Origin: Acinetobacter sp. ANC 4648
GTDB taxonomy: Bacteria; Pseudomonadota; Gammaproteobacteria; Pseudomonadales; Moraxellaceae
Direction of reading: 5' to 3'
Assembly (NCBI RefSeq): GCF_002135345.1
Contig: NZ_NEGI01000001.1
Location: forward strand, 496,001 to 560,000
Length of the DNA stretch: 64,000 bases
In this document: in pieces, positions 37,635 through 47,144 of the stretch
How positions within the stretch are numbered: the stretch's first letter is position 1
Layout of the letters: each line of letters begins with the position of its first letter
Made by a program: the position numbers and the translations under genes
The notes under the pieces: generated by a model
Seen by the model: only the letters and a program-made list of their open reading frames with translations
Told to the model about the DNA's origin: nothing
Database searches by the model: none

Positions 37635-38949
37635 TTGAATTATCTTCTACCTGTTTGAGTTCTGCATCATTGTCATTTTTATACTTTTGTTCTAACACAT
37701 TACTCAAGATACTTTCAATCATCCACACACGATATAAGCTATTAAAAACATACTGCTTTCCATCCACTCTCAATTCTAAAACAGGAAAATCAGGCTGATG
37801 CTTCTCGGCACATTTCAAATCATTGGTTTTTAATAAATCAACAACATCAATATCCGTTAAATGCTGAATTTCTAAATCTTGTTGTAATCGCTGTAAATGT
37901 GGCTTAAAGGCTAAATCTTGACCTTTAGTCCATACAGCCTGCAAAATTTCATATATTGCATCTACACGTTGCTCTTCTGGCACACTATAAAATAAGCGTG
38001 CCATATTTAAAGTACCATCCACTGTCGGTCTACAAAATGGCGTAAATTTAACTTCAGTTCGTTTGGACAAACGCGTTGCTAGACTCCAATCAAAAAAGTC
38101 CTTTGCATGATAACTAAGCGGATAGACATTCAATTGAATATTATAATAATTGGCCAGTTCTTCTTTAATATAAGCCAACAACAACCAACTGATTGGATCT
38201 TCTAAAGCAATATATAAATCTAGCTCAGGATGCATTGCATGAATTTCTGCAAGCTCTTCAGCATCACTGACGATATGTTCACGCCATTCAATATGATCAA
38301 TCAAGAAAATAGGATTATCAATCAATAATTTCTGTTGTTTTAAACGACGTGTGAGCCGTAATAAATCATCGACTGCATGATACTTACGATCACCGAACTC
38401 AAAATAACTTTCTAAAACAGGAACATGTTCAAATCGACGTTCTGGAAAATTTTGTGGCTGTTGATGCTTACTCGCCATCACAAATAAAGTCCGTAACTTG
38501 CCATATTGCTGTTGCCACAGCATATGAAACACATCCTCAAGCAAATAAAGGAAGTTTTGACCAGTCAGCGGTGTATTTCTAAGAATTATTTCTGCTTGTT
38601 GTAACGCTTCTTGGCTAGGCTGTTCTGGTTTTTCATCGTCATAACTAAAACGATGTTGATGCGCTAAAATTTTGGCATCATTTAAACTATAAATACGCCA
38701 TTCATCTAGACTCATGCCATTGGGAGGCTCAGCAGCAGTATCAGAAATGATCACTTTTAACGGCTTTAATTCATCACTGAGAATTTCATCTAGCTGTGGC
38801 AGTTGTTGTACCGCCAAATAACTATATACATCATCTAAACGCAAATAGATGCTTAAGCCTTGTTCTGTTGATAACACCTTTTGACGAATCGGCTTTTCAT
38901 AGAACCAACTCGATCGAATTGGATCGAACCAACGGCGTAACAGCGACAT
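37615..38949 (-). CDS. Duplicated DsbA/HCCA-isomerase-like protein of unknown function
   Basis: This 444-residue protein appears to hold two thioredoxin-fold domains of the DsbA/2-hydroxychromene-2-carboxylate isomerase type. The first (about 30-200) starts GLSIYLRLDDVYSYLA and ends PVLESYFEFGDRKYHAVDDL. The second (about 243-415) starts LDLYIALEDPISWLLLA and ends PVLELRVDGKQYVFNSLYR. Neither half has the CxxC motif, so it is not a disulfide oxidase. There is no signal peptide, so it should be cytoplasmic. I start at ATG 38949, which has GGGG upstream; ATG 39018 would add 23 residues without clear homology. It overlaps the AroQ gene by 20 bp. Function is unknown. Confidence 0.75.
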   Translation of the reverse strand: MSLLRRWFDPIRSSWFYEKPIRQKVLSTEQGLSIYLRLDDVYSYLAVQQLPQLDEILSDELKPLKVIISDTAAEPPNGMSLDEWRIYSLNDAKILAHQHRFSYDDEKPEQPSQEALQQAEIILRNTPLTGQNFLYLLEDVFHMLWQQQYGKLRTLFVMASKHQQPQNFPERRFEHVPVLESYFEFGDRKYHAVDDLLRLTRRLKQQKLLIDNPIFLIDHIEWREHIVSDAEELAEIHAMHPELDLYIALEDPISWLLLAYIKEELANYYNIQLNVYPLSYHAKDFFDWSLATRLSKRTEVKFTPFCRPTVDGTLNMARLFYSVPEEQRVDAIYEILQAVWTKGQDLAFKPHLQRLQQDLEIQHLTDIDVVDLLKTNDLKCAEKHQPDFPVLELRVDGKQYVFNSLYRVWMIESILSNVLEQKYKNDNDAELKQVEDNSNEERKM

Positions 38950-39202
38950 GAGATTAGCCCCGAAAATAAACTCTAAACGAGTTCCAGATTTTGATTGAAA
39001 CTCACTCAAGGATAACATTCATTCAATCTGGATGCTAAAAAAACACGATGGACTTTATACAAAACTAAATTGTCATCTAAAGTTAACTACTCAAAATTTT
39101 TCAATTTGATATGGCTTACCTATCAAATCAGCTCATCTTTTTATCTTAACGATAAGCCCAAGTATTCCATGCAGAGCTCAATAATCATGAGATTTAAATG
39201 TT

Positions 39203-39238
39203 AAAAAACACCCATCCATAATGGGTGGGTGTTTTTTA
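39203..39238. terminator. ilvD terminator
   Basis: A long stem (39203-39214 with 39227-39238, extended by CCA/TGG across one T-G position) has A-runs and T-runs at both ends. It sits 33 bp past the ilvD stop on the minus strand and could also block the plus strand. Confidence 0.9.
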
Positions 39239-39270
39239 ATCTGTTGATTTTTTACAACACCATTCGCAGA

Positions 39271-41100
39271 TTAAAGTTCGCGTACTGCACCTTTCGATGC
39301 GCTGGTAGTGTGCATCGCATAGGCCTTTAATGCTTTAGAGACTTTACGTTTACGTTGCTCTTTCGGCTGCCAACCTTGGGCATCCTGTGCTTCACGGCGT
39401 GCAGCAATCGTTGCATCATCTACTTTTAAATGAATGGTTCGGTTTGGAATATCAATTTCAATAATATCCCCATCTTCAACCAAACCAATAGCACCGCCTT
39501 CCGCAGCTTCAGGCGAAACATGACCAATCGAAAGACCAGATGAACCACCAGAGAAACGACCATCAGTCAGTAAGGCACAGTCTTTACCTAAACCTTTTGA
39601 TTTTAAGTAACTGGTTGGATAAAGCATTTCTTGCATACCTGGTCCACCACGTGGACCTTCATAGCGAATGACCACTACATCACCAGCTTTAATGCCACCG
39701 CCCAAAATACTTTCTACAGCAGCATCTTGGCTTTCAAAGACCCGTGCCGTGCCATTGAATTTAAGGATTGAATCATCTACACCTGCAGTTTTTACAATAC
39801 AACCTTCTAATGCGATGTTCCCGTAAAGTACAGCTAAGCCACCATCTTGCGAGAATGCATGTTCAGCATTACGGATGACACCAGTTTCACGGTTACCATC
39901 TAAAGTTTGATAATAACGGTTTTGTGAGAATGCAGTTTGCGTCGGTACCCCACCTGGTGCTGAACGGAAAAACTCATATACTTCTGCATCTTCAGTGCGG
40001 ATAATATCCCACTTATCCAAAGCATCTTTCATGGTTTTTTCATGTACGGTGGGCACTGATGTATCCAATAAACCAGCTCGATCCAACTCACCCAAAATTG
40101 ACATAATCCCACCAGCGCGATGGATATCTTCCATATGTACATCTTGTTTCGCTGGTGCAACTTTACATAATACCGGCACACCACGTGAAAGGCGGTCAAT
40201 GTCAGTCATAGTGAAATCAACTTCGGCTTCATGTGCAGCTGCTAATAAATGCAATACCGTATTGGTTGAACCACCCATTGAAATATCCAGCGTCATCGCA
40301 TTTTCAAATGCCGCTTTGGTTGCAATGGAACGTGGCAATACGCTGTAGTCATCTTGTTCATAATGTTGCTTGGCTAATTTAACAATTAACTCGCCAGCTT
40401 TTAAGAATAATTTTTTACGATTAGCATGCGTTGCTAAAGTTGAACCATTACCCGGTAAAGACAAACCTAAAGCTTCGGTTAAACAGTTCATTGAGTTTGC
40501 TGTGAACATGCCTGAACAAGAACCACAAGTCGGACAAGCAGAGCGTTCGTATTCAGCGACTTCTTCATCAGTAAAGCTATCATCTGCCGCAACAATCATG
40601 GCATCCACTAAATCAATAGCTTTTTCATTACCACGAATTTTAATTTTGCCGGCTTCCATCGGCCCACCAGAAACAAATACAACTGGAATGTTCAAACGCA
40701 TTGCTGCCATCAACATTCCTGGAGTAATTTTGTCACAGTTAGAAATACAGACCATGGCATCCGCACAATGTGCATTCACCATGTATTCTACTGAGTCCGC
40801 AATAAGATCTCGTGAAGGAAGCGAATACAACATTCCATCATGACCCATTGCAATGCCATCATCGACTGCAATCGTATTGAATTCTTTGGCAACACCACCT
40901 GTTGCTTGAATCTGTTCAGCAACTAACTGACCTAAATCTTTAAGGTGAACGTGCCCCGGTACAAACTGAGTAAATGAGTTGACCACCGCAATAATTGGTT
41001 TACCGAAATCTTCATCTTTCATTCCAGTCGCGCGCCATAAGCCACGCGCACCAGCCATATTTCTTCCATGTGTCGATGTTTTTGAACGATAGTCAGGCAT
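39271..41100 (-). CDS. ilvD: Dihydroxy-acid dehydratase IlvD
   Basis: IlvD dehydrates dihydroxy acids in isoleucine and valine synthesis. The 609-residue protein has the expected iron-sulfur ligands in [11 protein letters not shown] and [19 protein letters not shown], plus the [21 protein letters not shown] segment near the C-terminus. The start was set at ATG 41100 ([21 protein letters not shown]), which matches E. coli IlvD exactly in style and length. An upstream ATG at 41148 would add 16 unrelated residues. It stands alone, without other ilv genes. Confidence 0.97.
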   Translation of the reverse strand: MPDYRSKTSTHGRNMAGARGLWRATGMKDEDFGKPIIAVVNSFTQFVPGHVHLKDLGQLVAEQIQATGGVAKEFNTIAVDDGIAMGHDGMLYSLPSRDLIADSVEYMVNAHCADAMVCISNCDKITPGMLMAAMRLNIPVVFVSGGPMEAGKIKIRGNEKAIDLVDAMIVAADDSFTDEEVAEYERSACPTCGSCSGMFTANSMNCLTEALGLSLPGNGSTLATHANRKKLFLKAGELIVKLAKQHYEQDDYSVLPRSIATKAAFENAMTLDISMGGSTNTVLHLLAAAHEAEVDFTMTDIDRLSRGVPVLCKVAPAKQDVHMEDIHRAGGIMSILGELDRAGLLDTSVPTVHEKTMKDALDKWDIIRTEDAEVYEFFRSAPGGVPTQTAFSQNRYYQTLDGNRETGVIRNAEHAFSQDGGLAVLYGNIALEGCIVKTAGVDDSILKFNGTARVFESQDAAVESILGGGIKAGDVVVIRYEGPRGGPGMQEMLYPTSYLKSKGLGKDCALLTDGRFSGGSSGLSIGHVSPEAAEGGAIGLVEDGDIIEIDIPNRTIHLKVDDATIAARREAQDAQGWQPKEQRKRKVSKALKAYAMHTTSASKGAVREL

Positions 41101-41675
41101 TGTGTATTTCCAACAAAGTTTGAGCTTAAAATGAATCTTCTGATTCACTCTGGCTGAATAATACGAATATATAGCGTAAAATCAGTCGAAATATAGGCCC
41201 ATCATACTACAGCTTACTGTTTAACAGATGACCACAAGCATGGTCTTTTTTTATACGATAAAGGTTATGAGTATTTCGGCTGTCTATATAAAGAAATGAA
41301 TGTTATTTGATAATATAAACTGATACAGATAAATTAAATACAAAACTTTTCATGAATATTTTTTAAAAATTACATAAATATTTTTTATAATTAAGATGCG
41401 ATATACAAAAAATCTTTTATTAAAAATAGTGAGTAGATACAATATTTTTTTATTTTTAAATATTGTTCGATTTATGGTTTCCCCTTAAACACGATACCTA
41501 GCCGATTCTCAGTTGTTACAGTCAGTTTAAGCTTAAAATATTTATTTAGAATAGTGCTCACTTACTCACTTATATGCTGCTCGACGTCATCTAACTTTTG
41601 AACATCGCCTTAAACCAAAACTTCTAAAATCTCCACAGCATTTTTCCTTTTACTGCTTAATTAAAATTAAAAATA
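41101..41675. other. Intergenic region ilvD / adhesin
   Basis: This spacer of about 575 bp is very A/T-rich. It should hold the ilvD promoter near its left end. It contains a plus-strand terminator-like hairpin at 41230-41252 with no gene upstream of it on that strand, and a 9-bp inverted repeat ACAATATTT/AAATATTGT (41439-41447 with 41458-41466). I see no open reading frame with a ribosome site. Confidence 0.6.
41230..41252 (+). terminator. Orphan Rho-independent terminator on the plus strand
   Basis: GACCA (41230-41234), a 6-base loop, TGGTC (41241-41245) and seven Ts (41246-41252) form a compact terminator. On the plus strand no gene precedes it, since ilvD runs the other way. It may end a small RNA starting near or inside the ilvD 5' region. 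Confidence 0.6.
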
Positions 41676-41703
41676 ATGAGGAAGATCCGTAGATCTTCCT
41701 CAT
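41676..41703 (-). terminator. Terminator of the trimeric autotransporter gene
   Basis: A perfect 12-bp stem (41676-41687 with 41692-41703) with a CGTA loop lies just past the stop codon of the adhesin gene. A T-rich stretch follows on the minus strand. Confidence 0.85.
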
Positions 41704-41711
41704 CAAGTAGA

Positions 41712-44243
41712 TTAGTCAATTACACCACTGATACCAATACGTACACTTGGATCACCTTGTGACGCAACAGCCACACCACCTGTAACTGACCAACGACCAT
41801 TATCAGCTGTCTTACGTAGTGTTACACCTACCGCATTTTCACCACTGTGATAAGCAGCGCCCACTGCATAAGTATATTTCCCTGCAATATAAGGTGCACT
41901 TTCAAGCGCCATAGCGGCAGCAATACCCGCATTGGCTTTATCTTCTACGCTATCAATACGATGATTGGTTGCACGGAATGCATCATCCAACTTATTGTTG
42001 ACGTTATTAATCTTACTATTTAAGTTCTGATCAGCTTGATTCAGTGCATCAATTGCACCACCCACATTATTATATTCTTTACTATCGACCTTATAAGCGG
42101 GAGCATTGAAGCTACCCGTAATATTGTCATAACCAGCACCACCACCCAGATAACTCACCACAGCCTGGTTTGTTGTATTCAACTGCGAACCATTGATAAC
42201 ATCTGTAGATGTTGCATTAACAGCACCCTTGGCTACACCCGTGATGACACGATTACCATCAGTCCCAGATATATTCACAGTTGTACCACCAGTATCTTTA
42301 GCGACAGTAATAACACCTTTGGGGCCATCCACTTGTTTAACTAAACCCATTGAACCACTATCTAATGTAGTTTGGAAATTGGTAAGGTAAGTAGTAGTAA
42401 TGTCAATTTGACCTTGTAAACTATCTCGAACATCTGCCAGTTGGCCACCATTTACAGCATCTTTGGATCCAGCTGCAATTGCACCATCAGCTAGATTGTG
42501 TATACCTGTACCATTATCTCCTCCTGCAAGGGTAATGTTGTTCTTATCTACACTACTATCTGGGTTCTTATTGTATAAAACAGCTTGATCATTCACTTGA
42601 TTAATATTGGTTTGCACATTAATGATTGCTGAGTCTAGCTGACTTTTATTGACAGCATCTGAACCCACAATACCATTTGCAACATTGGTTATGATTTTAT
42701 TACCAGCACTAATTCCTCCTGTGGTGACACTAGGCCCGCCGACAATAGTTAAACCAGTACCACCCAATTGAACCACTGAGCCAATCGAGACTCCATTATT
42801 GTCGAGTTTACTATTCCCTGTCGTAATACTCGTAGAGATTAGGTCTGGATTAGTCGCTATGGTAAGGACTTTATCTACTTGCGTCAGTTCAATGTTGTTT
42901 CCAGCCACAAATTCAAGATCATCTCCTGGTGCTACAGTTGTAGAGCTATTATTTGTTAAAGTTCTAATACCTGTACCTATCTTCGTTGTACTAAATGTCC
43001 AACCTCTATTGGCATTAGTTGCATTATCAGCTACTTTCTTTAACTGCTCTTCAGATGCTGCTCGACCGACTGTCGCGAAATCACTGGCTGTAATTGAAGT
43101 ATTCGACAAACCTACAATCGTATTTTTTGCCTTATCTGTAATAACAGATCCAACTGTGACTTGATCAAAGTTCACTGTTGGTGCAGTTGCAAACGTAATA
43201 TCATTACCACTTCGTGATATCTGAATATTTGCTCCGTCTTTAAATTGCACGGTATCACTGGATTTAACTGCTGTTGCAGCATCGCCATTCGCTTGAATTT
43301 TGAAAGTTTGATTCTGTAAGTTGGTTATATTCTGATTCGTCGTATCTAATTGTCCCTTATTAACAGCATCAGAAAGAGCGACGCCATCAGCAACATTATT
43401 AATCACCTGATTACCCGCACTAATCCCTGCACTTGTAAATTTAGAACCACCTGAAATGCTCAAGCCATTGCTATCTAAGCTGCTCGCACCTGTTGCAACA
43501 CTATCGAATTTCACATTTTTGGCTAGTCGAACATCAATACCATTGGCTGTCGTTACAGTCTTTACATTCTCATTGCTGGCCGCAGCATCTGCTCCTGTAA
43601 AACCACCTTTAATATCTAGAACTTGACCTAAATTACGGTGTACATTCGCACCACTATTACCAGCAAAATCTAATCCTTTGCTCGTTAAAGCATTAGTCGT
43701 ATTCAACGTTGCTGTATTTAAATCTCCAATATTTGCAGCATTGGTTGTAGTCATACCACCACTAGCGACATTGGTAATCGTTTTATTACCTGCATTAATC
43801 CCTCCAGTCGTGACACTAGGGCCACCCACAATCGTGAGCCCATTATTATTGAGTTGACTATTGCCCGTCGTAATACTGGTCGATACTAAGTCTGGATTTG
43901 TTGCTACTGTAATTGTTTTTCCAGCTTGTGTAAGTGCAATATTATTCCCTGCTATAAATTTTACTTCATCACCAGATCCAACGGCTGTGGAACTATTACC
44001 TGATACTGTTCCAGTACCTGTTTTTCCTGTATTAATTTTCCAATTTTGTCCAGAAGAATGAGGGTCATCATCATGCATTCCTGTAGCCATTGCCGCAGGG
44101 CTTAAGCTAACCATTAAAAAAATAGTTGCAGTACCAATTATCGCAGTTACTTTAGAAGATTTTGTTTTAGCTTTGGCTAATTCAGATACTGCTATCCATG
44201 TCCCTAAAGTCGCATTCCAAATCACTTTATAGATATTGTTCAT
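41712..44243 (-). CDS. YadA-type trimeric autotransporter adhesin
   Basis: This 843-residue protein starts with an extended signal peptide region (MNNIYKVIWNATLGTWIAVSEL, residues 1-53), typical of large autotransporters. The passenger is built of Hia/YadA-like head and neck modules with DAVNKGQLD-type neck motifs at about 293, 529 and 595. Residues 76-157 and 423-525 are a diverged duplication sharing FxAGNNIxLTQ, ISTSITTGNS and TIVGGPSVTTGG. A coiled-coil stalk (about 730-770) and the YadA anchor (771-843, with AAMALESAPYIAGKYTYAVG) follow. Three copies should form the outer-membrane barrel and display the passenger for adhesion. A good AAGGAA lies upstream of ATG 44243. Confidence 0.92.
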   Translation of the reverse strand: MNNIYKVIWNATLGTWIAVSELAKAKTKSSKVTAIIGTATIFLMVSLSPAAMATGMHDDDPHSSGQNWKINTGKTGTGTVSGNSSTAVGSGDEVKFIAGNNIALTQAGKTITVATNPDLVSTSITTGNSQLNNNGLTIVGGPSVTTGGINAGNKTITNVASGGMTTTNAANIGDLNTATLNTTNALTSKGLDFAGNSGANVHRNLGQVLDIKGGFTGADAAASNENVKTVTTANGIDVRLAKNVKFDSVATGASSLDSNGLSISGGSKFTSAGISAGNQVINNVADGVALSDAVNKGQLDTTNQNITNLQNQTFKIQANGDAATAVKSSDTVQFKDGANIQISRSGNDITFATAPTVNFDQVTVGSVITDKAKNTIVGLSNTSITASDFATVGRAASEEQLKKVADNATNANRGWTFSTTKIGTGIRTLTNNSSTTVAPGDDLEFVAGNNIELTQVDKVLTIATNPDLISTSITTGNSKLDNNGVSIGSVVQLGGTGLTIVGGPSVTTGGISAGNKIITNVANGIVGSDAVNKSQLDSAIINVQTNINQVNDQAVLYNKNPDSSVDKNNITLAGGDNGTGIHNLADGAIAAGSKDAVNGGQLADVRDSLQGQIDITTTYLTNFQTTLDSGSMGLVKQVDGPKGVITVAKDTGGTTVNISGTDGNRVITGVAKGAVNATSTDVINGSQLNTTNQAVVSYLGGGAGYDNITGSFNAPAYKVDSKEYNNVGGAIDALNQADQNLNSKINNVNNKLDDAFRATNHRIDSVEDKANAGIAAAMALESAPYIAGKYTYAVGAAYHSGENAVGVTLRKTADNGRWSVTGGVAVASQGDPSVRIGISGVID

Positions 44244-44691
44244 GTGTTATTCCTTTTAGATATTTAGGTCGCTTTTTTCACCCAAAAACATAAAATTGCT
44301 TATTTTTTTAACACCATTATTACAAAGATATATAATTATTATGTGACCTGATTCTCCTTTTTTTATATATACCTCTAGCAGTTATAATAATCACATCGTA
44401 TTGCGATTTCTATTACTTTTTAATATTTTTTAACAATTATTAATAATTAATCAATTTTTTATTCATTATTATTTAATTTATATAACAAATATAAGATACA
44501 ATTCACATATTATTTTAATATGTAAATCGCTGTGTCCTTAAAGAATCACCTTTTGGGTATTTTTATTCTCGAGCAGATTCTACAAAAATGACATTCTGAT
44601 TCTAAAAAGTACGTTTAAAGTTTATTAGCTACAGCATCCTATCTAGAGCTTTGTTATAATTTTAGCTAAGCCATCTATTCGAGCTCAGTCT
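44244..44691. other. Divergent intergenic region adhesin / fmt
   Basis: This 448-bp spacer is extremely A/T-rich, especially 44400-44520. The left end carries the adhesin ribosome site (AAGGAA on the minus strand, near 44252-44257). The right end has an extended -10 promoter for fmt. I see no hairpin or RNA gene between them. The long A/T tract is a likely target for nucleoid silencing of the adhesin, which is inference. Confidence 0.55.
44652..44660 (+). promoter_or_regulatory. fmt extended -10 promoter
   Basis: TGTTATAAT is a perfect extended -10 element (TGnTATAAT), 31 bases before the fmt start codon. No good -35 box is visible, which is normal for extended -10 promoters. Confidence 0.6.
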
Positions 44692-45651
44692 TTGAAAATC
44701 ATCTTTGCGGGTACACCTGAATTCGCTGCCACTGCATTAGCGGCACTACTAAACACTGAACATGAAATTGTCGCTGTTTATACTCAGCCAGACCGTAAAG
44801 CAGGACGTGGACAAAAATTATCAGCTTCAGCTGTAAAACAACTGGCAATAGAAAATGACTTGCCTGTTTACCAACCTTTACATTTCAAATCTTCAACCGA
44901 AGAAGGCTTGATGGCTCAGCAAGAATTGGCGGCATTACATGCAGATGTGATGGTGGTTGCTGCTTATGGTCTAATTTTACCGCAAGTGATTTTAGATACC
45001 CCTAAATATGGATGTCTCAATATTCATGGTTCTTTATTACCCCGCTGGCGCGGTGCGGCACCTATTCAACGTGCCATTGCCACAGGTGACACTGAAACAG
45101 GCGTAACCATTATGAAAATGGCCGCTGGTTTAGACACTGGCGATATGATGTTTAAAACCATCTGTCCCATTACAGCACAAGATACTTCAGCTACCTTACA
45201 TGACAAACTTGCAGCTCAGGGAGCAGAAGCAATTTGTACTGTTTTAGCCTCAGAAGAAAAATTACAGCATTATTTAGCGGCACGTGAAGTTCAAAATGAA
45301 GCTTTGACGGTATATGCCCATAAATTATCTAAAGCAGAAGCTCAAATCGACTGGACACAAACAGCAGTTGAAATTGACCGTAATATCCGTGCATTTAATC
45401 CTTGGCCCGTGGCATTTACACCTCTAGATGAGACACAAAATCTCCGTATTTGGAATTCATCGCTTTCTCAGCATGTCACTTACTCAGCTCAAGCAGGCGA
45501 AATTGTGGCAATAGATAAACAAGGTGTTCATGTCGCCTGTGGTGATAAAAATTGTATTTGTATTAACAACTTACAATGGCCAGGTGGTAAAGCACTCAAT
45601 GCTGTACAAATTGCACAAACTCAAAAACTTACTCTTGGACAAATTTTATAA
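44692..45651 (+). CDS. fmt: Methionyl-tRNA formyltransferase
   Basis: Fmt formylates initiator Met-tRNA using 10-formyl-tetrahydrofolate. The 319-residue protein opens KIIFAGTPEFAATAL and has the active-site segments NIHGSLLPRWRGAAPI and AGLDTGDM, followed by the C-terminal tRNA-binding barrel. The start is TTG 44692; no ATG lies before the conserved N-terminus. Its stop codon overlaps the rsmB start (TAATG), so the two are translationally coupled. The partner deformylase def is also in the window, at 61.9 kb. Confidence 0.96.
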   Translation: MKIIFAGTPEFAATALAALLNTEHEIVAVYTQPDRKAGRGQKLSASAVKQLAIENDLPVYQPLHFKSSTEEGLMAQQELAALHADVMVVAAYGLILPQVILDTPKYGCLNIHGSLLPRWRGAAPIQRAIATGDTETGVTIMKMAAGLDTGDMMFKTICPITAQDTSATLHDKLAAQGAEAICTVLASEEKLQHYLAAREVQNEALTVYAHKLSKAEAQIDWTQTAVEIDRNIRAFNPWPVAFTPLDETQNLRIWNSSLSQHVTYSAQAGEIVAIDKQGVHVACGDKNCICINNLQWPGGKALNAVQIAQTQKLTLGQIL

Positions 45652-46961
45652 TGAAACAATCTGCACATTACGCCTCAGAGAGAGCGTTAAATTTACGCGC
45701 TCAGGTTGTTAAAACTTTATTGGCTGTCCAAAATGGTCAATCACTTGCATCCGTTTTAAATCAACACATGAATATTGTGTCAGATAAAGACCGTGCTTTG
45801 TATCATGAATTGGTTTTAGGTTGTTTGCGCCAATGGCATGCGCTAAAGCAAGTTGCACTACCACTCCTTAGCAAACCACTCGATAATGCTGTGGTTGAAA
45901 CCTGTATTTATGTGGGTTTATATCAACTTTTGTCTACTCGCGTTGCAGCACATGCGGCAATTTCTGAAACTGTTGATGCAGTAAAGCAATTGGGTATGGA
46001 AAATTTAAGTGGGGTTGTTAATGCTATTTTACGTCGTGCAACTCGTGAAACTGAACAATTCTATGAAGTGCTTGAAAATGCACACGGCTTACCAAGCTGG
46101 TTATATAAACGTTTAAAGAAAGATTGGGGCGATGATTTTGAGGCATTGAGTTATGAACTCAAGCAAGTTGCACCTTTAACCTTACGTGTCAACACTCTAC
46201 AAGTTAGCCGTGAAGAATATCTAGAAATTTTAGAAGATGAAGACATTGATGCTCACGCTTGTGAAATTTCAGAAGTCGGTATTGTGCTAGATGAAAGTTT
46301 ACATATTCCAAGTTTACCAGGCTTTGAAGCCGGTGGTTTTTCTGTACAAGATGAACATGCTCAGCTCTGTGCCACATTATTGCCAAACCTTGATGGTAAA
46401 ATTGTAATTGATGCCTGTGCTGCTCCAGGTGGTAAAACTGCACATATTTTAGAGACCTATCAACCTAGAAAGTTAATAGCTTTAGATCAAGATGAGAAAC
46501 GCTTAAAACGTATTCATGAGAACTTAGAACGTTTGGCATTAGGCGACCAAAATGTCAGTATTATTACGGCCGATGCAGCGAAATGGACTGCACCTGAACT
46601 GGCAGACTGCATTGTTTTAGATGCACCATGTTCAGCGATTGGTGTGATTCGTCGTCATCCAGATATTCGTTTATTACGTCAATCGGGTGATATTGCCAAA
46701 ACCGTCGAGCTACAAAAACGAATTTTGGAAAATATGTGGCAACAACTTAAAGTCGGTGGCACCTTGCTCTATGTTACTTGCTCTATTTTAAAAGTTGAAA
46801 ATGAACAGCAAATGCTGAATTTCTTTGCAACACATGCAGATGCCAAAGAAATTAAAATTGAAGCAGATTGGGGTATTGAACAAGCACATGGTCGCCAACT
46901 GTTACCGAAAATCGGTCATGGTGATGGCTTTTATTATTGCCGAATCGAAAAAATTGCCTAA
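45651..46961 (+). CDS. rsmB: 16S rRNA (cytosine-967 C5)-methyltransferase RsmB
   Basis: RsmB (Sun/Fmu) methylates C967 of 16S rRNA with S-adenosylmethionine. The 436-residue protein has an N-terminal NusB-like RNA-binding domain (about 1-145) and a C-terminal methyltransferase with the SAM motif IDACAAPGGKTAHIL. The two catalytic cysteines are in DAPCSAIGVIRRHPD and YVTCSIL. ATG 45651 shares an A with the fmt stop codon. The gene pair is a conserved operon and ends in a long perfect hairpin. Confidence 0.96.
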   Translation: MKQSAHYASERALNLRAQVVKTLLAVQNGQSLASVLNQHMNIVSDKDRALYHELVLGCLRQWHALKQVALPLLSKPLDNAVVETCIYVGLYQLLSTRVAAHAAISETVDAVKQLGMENLSGVVNAILRRATRETEQFYEVLENAHGLPSWLYKRLKKDWGDDFEALSYELKQVAPLTLRVNTLQVSREEYLEILEDEDIDAHACEISEVGIVLDESLHIPSLPGFEAGGFSVQDEHAQLCATLLPNLDGKIVIDACAAPGGKTAHILETYQPRKLIALDQDEKRLKRIHENLERLALGDQNVSIITADAAKWTAPELADCIVLDAPCSAIGVIRRHPDIRLLRQSGDIAKTVELQKRILENMWQQLKVGGTLLYVTCSILKVENEQQMLNFFATHADAKEIKIEADWGIEQAHGRQLLPKIGHGDGFYYCRIEKIA

Positions 46962-46980
46962 AATAGATCAATACAAAAAT

Positions 46981-47010
46981 AAAAAAGGTGGCTTTTAAGC
47001 CACCTTTTTT
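46981..47010. terminator. Terminator between rsmB and metS
   Basis: A 14-bp perfect stem (46981-46994 with 46997-47010) has A- and T-runs at its ends. It lies 20 bases after rsmB and 12 bases beyond the convergent metS-like gene, so it probably serves both. Confidence 0.92.
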
Positions 47011-47021
47011 ATTACTTTAAT

Positions 47022-47132
47022 TTAATCATCCAAGTTTTCAGGATGTCTAACCAAATGTAGAATTGCCAAGAGCAAACCGCCCCACAATAACAACATCGAA
47101 ATAATCATAATCACAATTGCAGAAGTATTCAT
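47022..47132 (-). CDS. metS: MetS-like small subunit of a methionine/alanine importer
   Basis: This 36-residue protein, too short for most gene finders, has one hydrophobic helix (SAIVIMIISMLLLWGGLLLA) followed by the tail ILHLVRHPENLDD. The pattern of one helix ending in HP-E matches MetS, the small partner of the sodium-coupled MetP transporter in actinobacteria and many Gram-negatives. GGAG of its ribosome site overlaps the stop codon of the transporter gene directly upstream, so the two are translated together. Confidence 0.85.
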   Translation of the reverse strand: MNTSAIVIMIISMLLLWGGLLLAILHLVRHPENLDD

Positions 47133-47144
47133 AAAGTTAGTCTC

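Noticed and set aside
41230..41252. Branched-chain amino-acid attenuator for ilvD
   Set aside because: The T-run is on the plus strand only; in the ilvD direction the hairpin is followed by no T-run and no leader peptide rich in Ile, Val or Leu is visible.
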